A stretch of 64,000 nucleotides of DNA from Talinum fruticosum (GCA_021018815.1 JAITYX010000030.1:1937001-2001000), one strand, 5' to 3'; numbered from the stretch's first letter, positions 26,571 through 38,936 are shown. The notes: generated by a model not told the origin, from the sequence alone. Program-made: numbers and translations.

Positions 26571-29500
26571 CATCCGTGCACAAAAATATAATATTAATCC
26601 CATGCAAAATAATTGGAGCAAGAATCACTAGAAACATTTATTTTTTCAAAGGACAAGAGTAGCTTTTTCAAGTGTCTCATGTTCATATTTATTCAATCAT
26701 TTTATCATGCAAGGAAAATGATATAATATTGGGCATCTATGAGAAAAGGCCATGGATTATATATATATATAGTGATCTCTTCATGAGTGCAATGATAGGG
26801 TGGTGAAAAATATATTAATTAACAGAGTAATTATAGATAGAGTAATTAATTAATTAACTCCTCCAATAAGGGAATGGTCAAAGGTGAAGTTTGGAATCAT
26901 TTATTTTTTTTTGTTGGTTGGGATGCTCTTGTATTCCAATTTACTAATCAATTCTTTTGTTTTTTTGCAAAATTCCCATTCAAGTGATCGAATTGTTGGA
27001 GTTTGCTTGATATTTAGTCAAAGGATAGTGTGTTTTTATTTATTTTAGCTAGCTGTGTTTTGACTGGTAGCCGGTTTTTCGTATTTTGTTTCTTGAATTT
27101 TTTTGAAAGTTTTTTTATCCATGTAAAGTACGTTTGTTTTAGTCGTTAAAAACTAGTTGTTAGCTATTAAGGGCTATTATTATGATTAGCTCTTAGTTGT
27201 TATGAATTGTTATAAGTGGTTACAATTAACTAAAACTAGTTGATACGAATTATTATAAGTTGTTGTCCGTTATAAACGTTAAAATGAACAGACTCTTAAT
27301 TATCGAAAAGAGGAAGATGTATAAATACCATAGTCCCACACATGCGAATAGAGGCCTACAATATGATCAGATTTATAAGTAAGTCTCGACTTGACATATT
27401 ACTATATTAAGTCATCACTTTTGAATAAAAAACTACCAAATGACAACTCATTATGTTACACTTCTAGGTCGAAGAACAAAACTAGATGCCTCTTCTTATA
27501 AGACTGCATTCAATCATATTATTAGCCAAATCGATCTTAACAATGATGAAAAATAAGAGTGTCCAATTTAGATAACCAATCGCCCATGACATTTGCCTCT
27601 CTAAATCCCAATTAATAGATGTATATATATGTCATATCCGACATTAATAAATATAATAAAGGATATAAATAATCTGTTAAAAAATATAAACTTTTCCTTT
27701 CAATATTAAACCACTGTGTTATTGTTGCCTTCTATAGTAAGTAACTTTCTTAGATCGATTCATCATACATACAACATGATATAGTTTCATCCCATGCTAA
27801 TCAAACCAAAATGTTGATTTAATGGAGAGATTACAATGAGTGATCAAAAAATGGAGGGGATTCCAACATTAAAAAACCACCCAATTTGGGGGTGAAAGAG
27901 AATAAGAGATTCGATCTTTAATCGACAAAAATGAATTCTTATATGCATATATATATATATATATGCTGAGTTGCTGTCAGCTTTTTGCATCAGTCTGACA
28001 TCTGTGCCACAGTCGCCACAGTTGCCAATCTCTCTCCTGATCGACCTGAGCATAAATGGCTAGGCTGGCTGTCTCTATATCTCTTTCTCTATCTCTCAAA
28101 TGAATATCACACTTTTGAACCAAAAGGCCATTCTACGCGGGGAAATGTTCATAACTTTATCATAAACAAAGTTGTCAGTCAATATTATGTCAATTTTTTG
28201 AAAAAACAATCCAAGATGCAAAGTTTGATAATCATTATGAATTTTGATAACTTATTAGGAGAATATATACTCTCTACTTAGGGCAAACGTTGATGGATAT
28301 ATTAGTATTCCTTCTAATTGCTTTTGTTTGTAGCTGTACGGTGTGGATACTTAATTCGGTCTAGAGAATTTTTCCTTCAATGTGATGAACACTTTCGTGG
28401 AAAAAAATTCTAACGTTAATTGCTATTTTTAACCAATAGGGAGATTAATTATATGCATATACTGATAGAATAGCTAAAAGCGAGAAAAGTACTAATTATT
28501 CTCTATGAATAAAAGATTATTTTTTAGATTAATGCTCGAATAGGACCATTTCAGAAAATAAATCATCAGTTTTTCTATGTTAGATAGTTAATTTATGAGA
28601 TATGATAATCTTTTAACAGGTCTCGTAATCATAGAAAAATAAAGTCCTGTTTAATTTAGTTTTAGTTTGTCATTCCTTACAACTTTTTATAATTAATTTT
28701 ACAACTATTTTACAACTCCTTACAACTTTACTTATAACTCCTAACAGTACGTATAACTTTCACGGCTTAGATTAGAATATCATGATTACAACATAGAATA
28801 AGAAATCACCATTTCTAAGTGCAACTAAACTTTAATGAAATTACTCATATATAGAAGCTATGCTCTCACTTTCCATAGCCCACCACCCCTTCAATTTTTC
28901 ATAAAGCCATAATCCTTAGCTTAATTAATATTTATTTTTAATTAATTGTTAATTGAAGTGTGTTAAATAAGACATAAAATTTTGGGGCAATCTCCATCGT
29001 TGTCTTCCTCCCACCAATTGAAAGCAAAGAGAGAAAGTGACTGGTCATGGTCGGTCAAGCTTGGTCTACTAATCTACTTGCTTAGTTGCGGTAATTAATC
29101 AACTTGGAATATTAACTATGAAGATCATTCGCTACAAGTATTTTATTAATGAATAAAATAAATAATTAATCAATGGTCAAGCCGATATGCTAATTGCTAG
29201 GAACCCTTTTTTATACCGTCCTTATTCCATCTCAATTTATTTGCATAGTTTAATAAAATGCTTATGCTAATTAGATGTCAATTGACTCAACCGATATAAT
29301 CTTTGAAAGAAAAAAATTATCATACAGACTTGAGTTTAAATCCTCTCTTCATCGACTTTATGAAAATTATGAGAACAGTTTCGAACATCCATGAAAATAA
29401 TACAAGGAAAGATATTATAGAAACCCGAGTTTTTTTTTTTTTGGGTATCTCAAAAAGTGAGGATCAAAAGGGAAAGAAAAGAGAAGAGTGGCTTTTACTC

Positions 29501-29883
29501 GAAAAGAAACGATCAAGTGCTTTTTGGTCGTTATTCTTGCGATTTGCAACCCAAATTGGAGGTGGAATATCCAAATTTGGAAGGCAAAAGATTCTTTGTG
29601 GGTAGATTTTATTTTTCAAACCTAAAATAAAAAAAAATCACTGTCACTGACCAAGACACTACCTGTAATCAGCTGCTCATTCTTCAAATTATTAGGGTTT
29701 ATGATCCTTCTTCTACTTCTTCCCCACCCCATCTTATGTTGAATTCAAACTAGCTAGTAACGAATAACTGACATGATTTTTAAGATTATGTTCTTTTTAA
29801 TTGATCATCATATGTATAGGCAAAACCCGCCCTATCTTTTATGCAATGATTTTGTGGGATTTATGCTCTTCATTTATACTTCG

Positions 29884-29891
29884 GGCAATTT
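29884..29891. repeat. 8-bp target-site duplication of the hAT MITE, left copy
   Basis: GGCAATTT, repeated exactly at 30104-30111. Confidence 0.85.
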
Positions 29892-30103
29892 CAGTGGCGG
29901 ACCCAAGGTGGTGTCGGTGGAGTCGGCCGACCCCCTTTTAAAAACAAATAAAATTTTTATGTAGCAAATAGTTATAGATAAAAGTCGCTAGATGAGTTAA
30001 TAAGTGTTTCATAATGCAAACGTGAGACTGGCGGTTTAAGTGAGCCCTCCTAATCACATCTTCCCCTTTTGCCATCTTTATTAAAATTCTGGGTCCGGCA
30101 CTG
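29892..30103. mobile_element. hAT-type MITE, 212 bp
   Basis: The element begins CAGTGGCGGACCCA and ends TGGGTCCGGCACTG, terminal inverted repeats matching at 13 of 14 positions. It is flanked by a perfect 8-bp duplication, GGCAATTT. The CAGTGGCGGA terminus, 8-bp duplication and lack of coding capacity fit a non-autonomous hAT element moved by a transposase encoded elsewhere. Confidence 0.85.
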
Positions 30104-30111
30104 GGCAATTT
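30104..30111. repeat. 8-bp target-site duplication of the hAT MITE, right copy
   Basis: GGCAATTT, identical to 29884-29891. Confidence 0.85.
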
Positions 30112-30129
30112 AGATGTTTAGGATTATTT

Positions 30130-30257
30130 ATTTATTTATTTATTTTGTGCAGAGGAGTCACAAAGAACAATGACAATATGGGGAGGGAAGAATTAAACCC
30201 GAGATCTAATGTACTCAAGATCTCAATATTGACCACTAGGCCATGACATCATTGGTA
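30130..30257 (-). mobile_element. tRNA-derived SINE, copy 1
   Basis: Read on the minus strand, the head carries an A-box-like TGGCCTAGTGGTC (30243-30231). About 30 bases on is a decayed B box, GGTTTAATTCT (near 30190-30200). The end is an (AAAT)n-type tail. A 10-bp direct repeat, AGGATTATTT, flanks it at 30120-30129 and 30258-30267. A related copy with an intact B box is at 55831-55969. Such elements are transcribed by RNA polymerase III and moved by LINE enzymes. Confidence 0.75.
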
Positions 30258-30565
30258 AGGATTATTTGTTATTAATTTGATGTATTATAAGATTCAAATA
30301 TCCGTGTTACTTGTACGCTACGTTGTCTTTTAGAAATTATTTTCCTAATAACCTCGTCTAATCAAGGGCAAACTTTTATAAATCTTCATTTACTATTATC
30401 ATTATCTAACTTAAGCATCGAAATTTACATTCACATTTTCGTCTGTCATTATTGGTCATATTTGAAGCATATTATCAATTTTTCGTCTAAATTATATGAT
30501 ATTCGATCATCTACCGTCACTTAGTCAATTATTCTCAATTTCAGTAGCTGTAATAAGATTTATTA

Positions 30566-31204
30566 TTGTATTTGGGGGCTAGAAATGATCAAATCTTCAA
30601 TTACAATACTACTCCCAGTGCAGTGGTCGTGGCAAAAGCAAAATCAATGACTAAGGATGTACTTAAGCTTCAGAAAAATGAACTCAGCACTGAACGCATC
30701 ATAGAAGCCAATATCACAACGGCGTGGTGTCCTCCAAGTTCAGATGTCTTGAAAATTAATGTTGATGCCTCAATAGGACAAGACGGATGGATTGGATTAG
30801 GAGTGGTGGGAAGAGATCACCATGGGAAGGTCCAGGTGGCAGCGGTGAAACGTGTCCGAGTAAGGTGGCCCCCAATGATTGTCGAAGCGAAAGCAATGCT
30901 CTTTGGAATTAAGATAACTAAGAGGTTCAACTATCGGAAGATCTCTTTCGAATCGAACTGTCTCCCGTTAATTCATAGATTGACCCAATTCAATTTCTTT
31001 CTTGGAGAATTTGATTTGGTCCTAGATGATTTATTTAGTACTTTTCTCAATTTTTGTACTTGGAATCATGTTAAGAGAGATGGAAACTCTGTTGCCCATC
31101 ATCTTGCTAAGGTGATTCCCTCGGGGTTAGAACAGTGTCGGCTAGGGGTTTGTCCCGAAACAATCTCCAGCTATGTACTTATGAATGCGTTATCTATAAA
31201 TTAA
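30566..31204 (+). pseudogene. LINE ORF2 C-terminus, RVT_3-type RNase H domain
   Basis: The frame is open for 212 codons up to its natural TAA, but the 5' part with endonuclease and reverse transcriptase is absent; the first ATG is at 30647. The beginning, GARNDQIF, matches the IW-x-ARN-x-x-IF segment before plant RNase H domains. Domain landmarks are INVDAS (first catalytic Asp), VEAKAMLFGI (Glu), FESNCLPLI and VKRDGNSVAHHLAK. The third position, usually Asp in ES-D-S/C, is Asn here, so catalytic activity is doubtful. No premature stop has arisen, which suggests a fairly recent insertion. It is not a host gene as far as I can see. Confidence 0.75.
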
Positions 31205-31226
31205 GCCCTAATTTTCATTAAAAAAA
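30566..31226 (+). mobile_element. 5'-truncated LINE with RNase H domain
   Basis: This 661-bp insertion is flanked by a 10-bp direct repeat, AGATTTATTA (30556-30565 and 31227-31236), and ends in a run of eight A residues. Target duplication, 3' poly(A) and missing 5' part are the marks of a truncated non-LTR retrotransposon inserted by target-primed reverse transcription. The content is the C-terminal end of ORF2. Confidence 0.8.
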
Positions 31227-31587
31227 AGATTTATTAAATTTTCAATCTACCGATCAATATCAAACTTGTTTTATTTAAACTTTAGTGTAGCTCATGATCA
31301 TCCACTACATGCTAGCTATAAGCAAGGATAGCGCTGACGAAAATTCGGATTCAAGTCAAAATCGGTTGGATAAATCGGTAATTGGGCGAAGTTTTTGTCC
31401 GATACCAATTTTTTTAGGTAGAACAATTCGTACAACCTTAAATTCGGGTTAAAATCGGGTTCGGACAAAAAAATAGGAATATTTTATGTCCAAATTTAAA
31501 ATTCGTACAAAAAAGTCATACCCAAACTTGATTTTTTTTTCATGTTGGATGAATTGGAGTAATCGAGTTGAAAGAAATTTTGCCAGC

Positions 31588-32380
31588 ACTAAGCAAAGAT
31601 ATCCCATCTTCAACCCTAAGAATTCCACAACAAAGACACAAGGATCCCTCCCACCCATGCACATCCCAACAATGTCAATTTGTGCAACATGTTTGCTCTG
31701 ATCAAAACAGTTGTAAATACTGAATACATTTATTTATGCTTATGGAGGTGGAGCATATACACCATTGAATCTCTTGTTACTGACACTCCAACCCTCACTG
31801 TGTTTTGGGTGTGGACATAACAATTATACTTTCTTTGGTTTAATTTCTCAAATTGCTTCTCTTCTTGGGAGCATTCAATTTTCCCAATGTTTGGTCCCTT
31901 TCCACACCAACCCCTCCATCTCAAGCAAACTTATAATTGGGATTCATGTCAATGCTGAGGGCAAAAGTGTCAACCACCCCTTTGGTTCCTACTACTGTCT
32001 GTCACCTTGGAAGGGTTCAGTGCTGGTGGAGAGTATATTTCCTTTAATGCCCCTGATAGAACTCTTAAGAAGGGTAACATGTTGATTGACTCAGGGGCAC
32101 CCCTGTAATTTTGTCCCTGGACATGTGGTAATTGGTGAAATTACCACAGTGAAACTGAGATTAGTGGCCCAGTAATTACTGCCCCCACTATGAGGGTGAG
32201 GCCAGTGTGGGGGTTGAGCTCCACAAACACTTGTATCCCAGTTGAAGATGAGATTTTACTGTTTTTACCATGACTAACACCACCGGTGAAATTGGTATAT
32301 TTGGGAATTATGCCCAAGTTGATTTCTTGATCTGATCTGAGGAAAAAGATAGTGTCCTTCAAACCTACTGATTTGTACTA
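31588..32380 (+). pseudogene. decayed pepsin-like (A1/CDR1-type) aspartic protease
   Basis: Fragments of a nepenthesin/CDR1-type protease follow in the correct order but in changing frames. They are KQRYPIFNPKNSTTK, a CTSQQCQFVQHVCSDQNSCK segment ending in a stop, AYGGGAYT, FGCGHNNYTF, SQCLVPFHTNPSISSKLIIG, KKGNMLIDSGAPL followed by a stop, IFGNYAQVDFLI and finally SFKPTD. The N-terminal signal region and the first DTGS active-site motif are absent. The second catalytic motif survives as DSG. Several frameshifts and in-frame stops rule out a working enzyme. Family members are secreted or apoplastic proteases. Loss of the 5' part could be truncation or divergence. Confidence 0.75.
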
Positions 32381-33238
32381 ACTCTCACTACATGCTCAAG
32401 AAGTACTTAATTATCGCTTTATCGGAGACTTTAATTGTTCAGTGCATATCGTGGGTGACATTTGCTCTGAACTTGAAGTCGATTCCAATATAATTTGTTG
32501 GAAAGTTATTTACATGTAATATGTCTTATATTAATTCAATTCCTGAGGCGTATATCATTTTTTATCTTCAATTAATCTTTTACTACACTGGAGTCGAGCC
32601 ACTATTGTTTGGATTCCTTTCGTTGCATATTTCCTCCATACACAAGACTCGAATCTGATACCTTATCTAAAAGAGGAACATGTGTCAAATTAAACCGTTT
32701 GAATCCATCTATATCAATAAGACTGAGAATCCACTAAATAATAGATTTCTAGCCCACCCTAATACGAAATAGAAGGTCTTTTAAATATCAACGCGGTGAA
32801 TTAAGTTATATCGACTTATGCGGGTGATATTTTGTTATGTAATCAGGTTTATTTTCACGAAAATATATTTTCTTCGTGTCTGATAATACAAATTATTACA
32901 AATACATATTACATGAAATATTTGCAAAAAATCATAATTTACGTATTTTATTAAAAGATGAAAGAACCGATGTTGTTTGTTTACTTGGATCTTGGGAAAA
33001 TATTTTTGTAAAAAATAATGTCATCTAAACAGTATCATAAAAGGGAGGCATCTCTAAAAGCCATGCAAGAAAAGAAAAAGGAAAAAAAAATAGAGTGCTT
33101 TGGTCAAAATTATGAGTGCCCATACCTAAAACCTATATATCCAAATATTATTTATATATATATGTCTACATGATATAGAGAATGAGAATCTCACTGTGAG
33201 TTTGCTTTGGGAATATTGACATCACATTTTTGTTTTTT

Positions 33239-33241
<3 letters not shown>

Positions 33242-33274
<33 letters not shown>
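33242..33274. repeat. (CT)n microsatellite
   Basis: About sixteen CT units followed by a poly-T run. Confidence 0.9.
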
Positions 33275-33279
<5 letters not shown>

Positions 33280-34728
33280 TTTTTTTTTTTTCTGGGTTGG
33301 AATATGGTTGTTTGAATAAGGGCCATCTGAATCTTTGTTCATTAATATATGCATGAACTCAAAAAAGTTTTTATGGATGATTTTTCAATATATATGCCCG
33401 GGACGTAATTCTTTTTGGACCGTAAGTATTTAAGGTAAAGTTCTTTCAATAAATGTCTTTATGAAGATTCGAAGTTGTATTCTCCTCTTTATTGGTTGCA
33501 AAATACATTATTATATTTATATATAAAACTCAATAGGAAGAGAAGCACATCAACTTATATCATGCATGATTGCAAAATTTAGGTGGGTATGGACATATGG
33601 TCCAAAATAGTCTACTATTTGATTTGGTTGAATTCAATGTAAGTTACATTTATATCGGATTTAATATCTGAATCAATTTAAATAAATAGGTCTATAAGAC
33701 TGGTGCAATTTTGATTTAATTCATACATTAAAAATATCGATCAAGTCAGTCTTTGCTAGAATATGAGATGGATCGCAAATTATACGAGTATTGTTAAATA
33801 AACAAGGAAGTATTAAGTTTCTAATTTTGTTTCATTCTTAAAATATTTTCAATGATTTTTAAAAATATAAATTACTAATTTTAATGAATCGAAAACATTT
33901 CATAAAGTTTATTACAAAACCATACATCCTAAACAACATGAGCTACTATAATCCATACCGAACTTAAGATTACCTCGACTTAGTTCGACATAACTAACCC
34001 TCATTTTCATGAACCAAATTGAGTCGAGAGTCTGTTGCTAAGAGTTCATAAACAAATAAAAATGTATGATGAACCAATTTGTATTTTAATAATAATATAT
34101 TCAAGTTATCAAAACAGTGAAGAAAAAAAGTGGTAATAAAGTTTTCTACCCATTAATAATTTTGGGGGAATCTTACAGAAGGAAGGAAGGAAGTAGTCCA
34201 ATTTAAGCCTTTTTATGCCAATTTGAACTTCTTCTGCCTTCATCAACTTGCACTGAAAGTTATAGACACCTAAAAACTTGAACTTCTCCTACCTTTTTTC
34301 AAAAAGAAATAAAAATTCAGCTTTTCAAAGCATTTCGTGTCGGAGCCAACCTTAAATCACTTTTTTGAAAAAATCAATTAATCAAAATTCCTTTTTTTAA
34401 AAAGAAAAACGAACAAGTCCTGCTTGGCTCGGGTATAAATTAAAGATCCAATTAATCTGTAACCATATAAGCACTCACGTGAGCTAATACGTTGTACGAC
34501 CCTTAACATTCTTGATCTTTAAGTCTTCCGAATAAAGATGATCGAACAAAGATGATCGCAATCACGTTATAAGTTGGGTATAAAGAATACATTCAAAATT
34601 CACCTAATAGGCAAATAATGGAGACTAATTCCAATCAAGAATATTTCTCTACTTTTACAGGCTATTGTGCTCAGTTCAAGTATAAACTAGCTAGTATGGC
34701 GAAACACGATTTTTCCCCTAAGAGCAAA

Positions 34729-34736
<8 letters not shown>

Positions 34737-34784
<48 letters not shown>
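34737..34784. repeat. (TA)n microsatellite
   Basis: About 48 bases of uninterrupted AT/TA repeat. Confidence 0.95.
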
Positions 34785-34788
<4 letters not shown>

Positions 34789-34945
34789 TTTTCTAGCTCC
34801 ACAAAGATGTTAGTGTTAATGGTGTCTAATTGTGTCGTTTAGGGTCAACATGTCATATAATTTGGTCAACCACCACAAATGCTGAAGGTGGTAATGGCAA
34901 TCAGTGACGTAAGACCCCAACAAACAAACCCTCCAAATAATATCA

Positions 34946-35187
34946 CTCCCGTCACTTTTCCGTTTCCCAGTCCGTTACGAGAAAATATTAGGAAAATGTA
35001 AAATTCGGAGGATATGTTAAAAAATAAGAAAATGAAGAAAGTCAATAAAAAGAAGGAGAGTAAAAATAATTAATATGGATAAATTTGGCAAACTAAATAT
35101 TAATATGTCATTGTGATTATAAAGCAACATATATTATGAAAAAATTAATTAAATATAAAGTGACTATGTATCGTGAAACGGATGGAG
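34946..35187. mobile_element. probable degenerate Stowaway-like MITE
   Basis: The right end reads GTGAAACGGATGGAG followed by TA, as in Stowaway elements. The interior is AT-rich. The left end (CTCCCGTCACTTTTCCG) is only loosely complementary, so its boundary is uncertain. Confidence 0.35.
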
Positions 35188-36349
35188 TATAAGACTAACT
35201 AGTACAATAAATTATTACAAAACAAATATTTTAATAATAGTTTTTTATAAAAATTTTGAGGAGATTAATAATATATTATACAGTAAAATGTTTTTAATTC
35301 GGGAGATAAATAATAGTTCATCTAGGAGTACACGTTATCACAGTCACTCTTTATCACTTCATACTCACCCACATTATTATTAAAAGTCATTATAGTAACA
35401 TTTATCTTATGATATGTCTTATGTGAAAAGATCTCACGAGATTTTTAAAATTTTTTAAGATTATTATTAAATATTATATTCAAATTAAATTTCTATTTAC
35501 ATATGTTTTCATACCTTTATCTTATAAAAAAAAAACACATCAATTTTTCAAATAACTATAAATTTTAAATGTTATTTTAAATAATTAAATATCTATTTCA
35601 CAAGGAAGTGGGGGTCTTAAATTTAAGTGTGATTAGTGGACAACCTTCTCTTTTATTTTCTCTTTTTTTTTGAGAAAAGAGTTAAAAAATATCATGCGCT
35701 CTAAAGTACAAATTAATTAGATTTATATATTTCTTGTAATTTTGTGTGTTCTTGAAAATACAATATTACAATAATTCAAAATTATTAATTCATAATAGTT
35801 TCAATTTCTAATAAGTACGTAAATCAGTCCGATAACCTTAAGATTTCAGACATATACAATAAAGTACGATTATAGGTCATTTTCGATTAAGCATATATGT
35901 CACAAATCAATATCTCTCTTTCTATATATCCATTGCAGGTTAATTGATTTTCGTTCAAAAAAATTTCCAATAAGATTATATTTATTTATTCTCTCGTATA
36001 TTGGATAATAATAGCATCTATATGCATGTAATGGAACTAGATTCATGTTGAGGAGATTGGTAAACCATAACATCACCATAATATATATGCGTGACCACCT
36101 GAACGTAACCCGTTGATATTTTTTCGAATAATATTAGCCCATTTGAATAAGTAACTTTCATCATACATCAACATCGAGAGATTTTTTCCCAATTTGGGAA
36201 TTGATTCATCAAAAACATTAATAAAATTAGAACATATTTAAATAATTACTGTTTTAATTTAGTTGTAAATTTGAAATGAGGAAATAAATAAATTTTGACC
36301 TAATATTTTATTGCTGAAAATTCTTAATCTATGTACAGATTTGTCAGAA

Positions 36350-37005
36350 TAAAATTACAAAAAAGATGACAATTTTTTTAGCTAAGAAAAGGGCAACAAA
36401 TGCAATTGCAGGTGGGGCTCCCAAAAGGAGTAAATTCCCCAGCAGTGAAACACCAGCAATATAAATGTACTGATGAGATGACAGTGAAATTTACTGCTTC
36501 TGATGTTTGTGCGATCAGTAATAAATTCTGTAATCGCTCATTGAGTCCTCGAGACATGACTGGTATCCACGAGACATGTCTCGATCTTAATATAGAGACC
36601 GACATCCAATTCAACCCAACCCGAGCTAACTAGCTCATCCATATAAACTTATCTTTAACCAAAGAAGCAAAAAATTACCTTCTGTTGCCTTTTTTTTCCT
36701 TTTTCTTGGGGGAAGTAATGAAATCCAACAAACTGCAGCAGAAGTATTAACCTCTTCTACCCACTTCTCTGTCAGTTATTTAAAGCACCCTTTTTTTTTG
36801 TTTTGGGGGGGATTTAATGGGTCAAGGAAAGAAAGTTGTCCGGACCTAAAACTACCCAGATATTTACCCCTGTTCTCTCTCCCCAGGCAAGTGTAGAAAA
36901 AGGGCAAAAGGGCATCTAAAAGCGTAGGAAAATTTTTTTCTGCGCCTGATCATCATATTCACATTCAATAGCCACAGTACTGAAAGTTGGTTCCTCCAAA
37001 ATTGC
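36350..37005 (-). other. probable 3' UTR and flank of the CCT gene
   Basis: The sequence beyond the TGA of the CCT gene holds no second gene. Minus-strand AT-rich signals near 36340-36360 could direct polyadenylation. The 77- and 78-codon frames on opposite strands at 36378-36633 mirror each other and are unsupported. Confidence 0.35.
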
Positions 37006-38936
37006 TCAGAAGCCGCCCCCTCTACCTAATATTCTGTCCTCTTCTTCTTCTTGCCAATTATCAACCTGCCAAATTAGCACCCCAATTTTAACCCCCATGC
37101 AAAAAAAAACCCCCAAAATATGCCAACAGAAAAATACACTAGATGTGAAAATATATCAATCATTAGAAGTTTGTATTAGAAATTTCGTGGGTGTTTTGGG
37201 CATCCAAGAACCCATATTAGGAGTAGTTGTTATCGTTATTGGCCAAGGAGGGACACCAAATTAGCTAAGCCCTTAAGCGCCAAGTCTAAAGTCTATATAG
37301 TTTACAACAATTTGGGTATCCGTTTGTCGGTGTGTAGAAGACAGCCTTACATAAGGTTCAATATGAGCGATACGAGTCTCATTTAAGACAAATTAAGGAT
37401 TTATTCGTTTCAACTGTTAAAATCAGCTTATTATAATCGGTTATAAACTCGTTATAAACCATTAGCGATTATAAATGCTACAACAGTATTAAAAAGTTAT
37501 GTCCGAATTCTCCAAGTTTCTAACAATAGTTATGGAATCTATGTGATTATTATTTCCAATGATCTTGAATGTAGAAAAAGGTTGAAGAAACGTAGAGAGA
37601 GAGAGAGAAATATACCCAAAGATCATCATCGTCCTCATAACGTTGGAAAGAGGTGGGTTTGGGAATCTCTCCAGTGTCATCGTTCCGAGCGAATCTGCCA
37701 CGTATGCGTGGCCTGTTGTCAGCTAGCGTTTTCCGACATGCATACTGCAAAAAAAAAAAAAAATCACTCCTAAAAAATTTAAAAAAATTCAACCAAAAAT
37801 ATAAACTACCATGCAAAGATATTTTTTCCATTTACAACCTTTCCTCTTTTAAAATAAAATTATCTCATAAAATTAGAATATGTGTAATCACATTAAATTA
37901 ATTTTTTCCCAAATTATCAATACAACTAGTTCAAATAATTCGATAATTAATTTTTATAATAAGAGTCGTATTCATTCTAAATTAATATTAACTCAACTCT
38001 AAATATTATAAAATGAGTATATGATTAGGATTTATTTATTTATTTTAAAAAAAATTGTTACCTTGATAGTCTTGTTAAAATTTCTTTGAGTACGTTTGGC
38101 TCTGTACCGATCAATCCTTTCTCTCCTTTCTTCAGCACTGTACTTCCCCACCTTGAAATTTGCTTCTTCCATGAAACTTGCTTCTCTCTGTTGAGCCCCT
38201 TGGTTCATTCTCACCTCCTATATTTTCACATCAAAAGTAAAATTTTAGACCCTTTTCCAAAACCATCGTAAAAAGTGGGTGTCAATTATCTTAACTGATA
38301 AATCTCCGGTGCTGCAAACCCGGCGCATTTGGCAGCTTCCGGAGTCGATTTCAGGGAAGCCAAGCCCTGCAAATTTTGACCCTCTAAAAGGGCATCGAAC
38401 TGGGGTTGGAAAAAGAAAGCCGGTTTTCCCTCAAATGAGTTGCTGCTGTAACTCCTCTGCATAAACTTCACCAAACTCTCGTTACTGGAACCCAGAAAAT
38501 AGGGCTGGTTATTGTAGCTGGTTGACTCAAAACCCAGTTGAAAATCCTCTGTTTTCACATCCGAAACAGAGTTCTCGCTGAACCCAGATGAGAACCCGCA
38601 GGAATTTGGCAAATTCCCCAGCTGGGTCTGCTGGGAAAGAGTGAGAGTCTCAAGTTGGTCGCTTGGAGGGGAATTCGAGAAGAGTGTGTGGGCAATTTGG
38701 TCGAGAGATTGGGCTTCATTGGCTGAGATTTGAGAGGCCGGAGCTTCGTTGGCGGAGCCGGTGGTTGTCGGGTTGTGATCGTCGGAGGAGATTTCTTGGA
38801 GGAGAGTGTCGATGGAGGAGTCAGAGAGAGGATCAGCGAAGAAATTGGATGAAATTTCGGATGAAATAAGCATTTCTGGGGCTAAGGCTAAATGAGGGTA
38901 GAATGGCTCGTCAAACACAAACATCTCAGAAGACAT
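37006..38936 (-). CDS. CCT-domain (CMF) transcription factor
   Basis: Four coding exons on the minus strand: 38936-38296, 38209-38062, 37744-37616 and 37065-37006. The joined frame is 978 nt (325 aa). It starts MSSEMFVFDEPFYPHL. Residues 15-210 are Ser/Glu/Gln-rich and probably disordered, with a conserved QRSYSSNS segment. The CCT domain spans about residues 237-285: YSAEERRERIDRYRAKR, NFNKTIKYACRKTLADN and RPRIRGRFARND. The acidic tail contains EDDDDLW and WQEEEEDR. There is no B-box or receiver domain, which places it in the CCT-motif family resembling At1g63820/At5g41380 and ASML2. CCT domains enter the nucleus and bind DNA with NF-Y-type partners. The exon 1/2 junction is unusual: only donor CA|GTTAAG with acceptor GAG|AATG keeps the frame open. 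Confidence 0.85.

Larger units (their letters stand above)
22910..29891. other. gene-poor AT-rich stretch
   Basis: No gene is supported over about 7 kb. It contains TA and AAT/ATT microsatellites, a possible organelle-derived segment near 24.3-24.8 kb, and short A/T-rich inverted-repeat-like sequence near 27.13-27.30 and 28.64-28.77 kb. Confidence 0.45.
32381..36350. other. intergenic, repeat-rich, no gene recognised
   Basis: AT-rich sequence with CT and TA microsatellites and one probable Stowaway fragment. A block at 33405-33498 (CGTAAGTATTTAAGG...) resembles 61788-61886. No coding exon is supported. The right end probably abuts the 3' UTR of the CCT gene. Confidence 0.45.
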
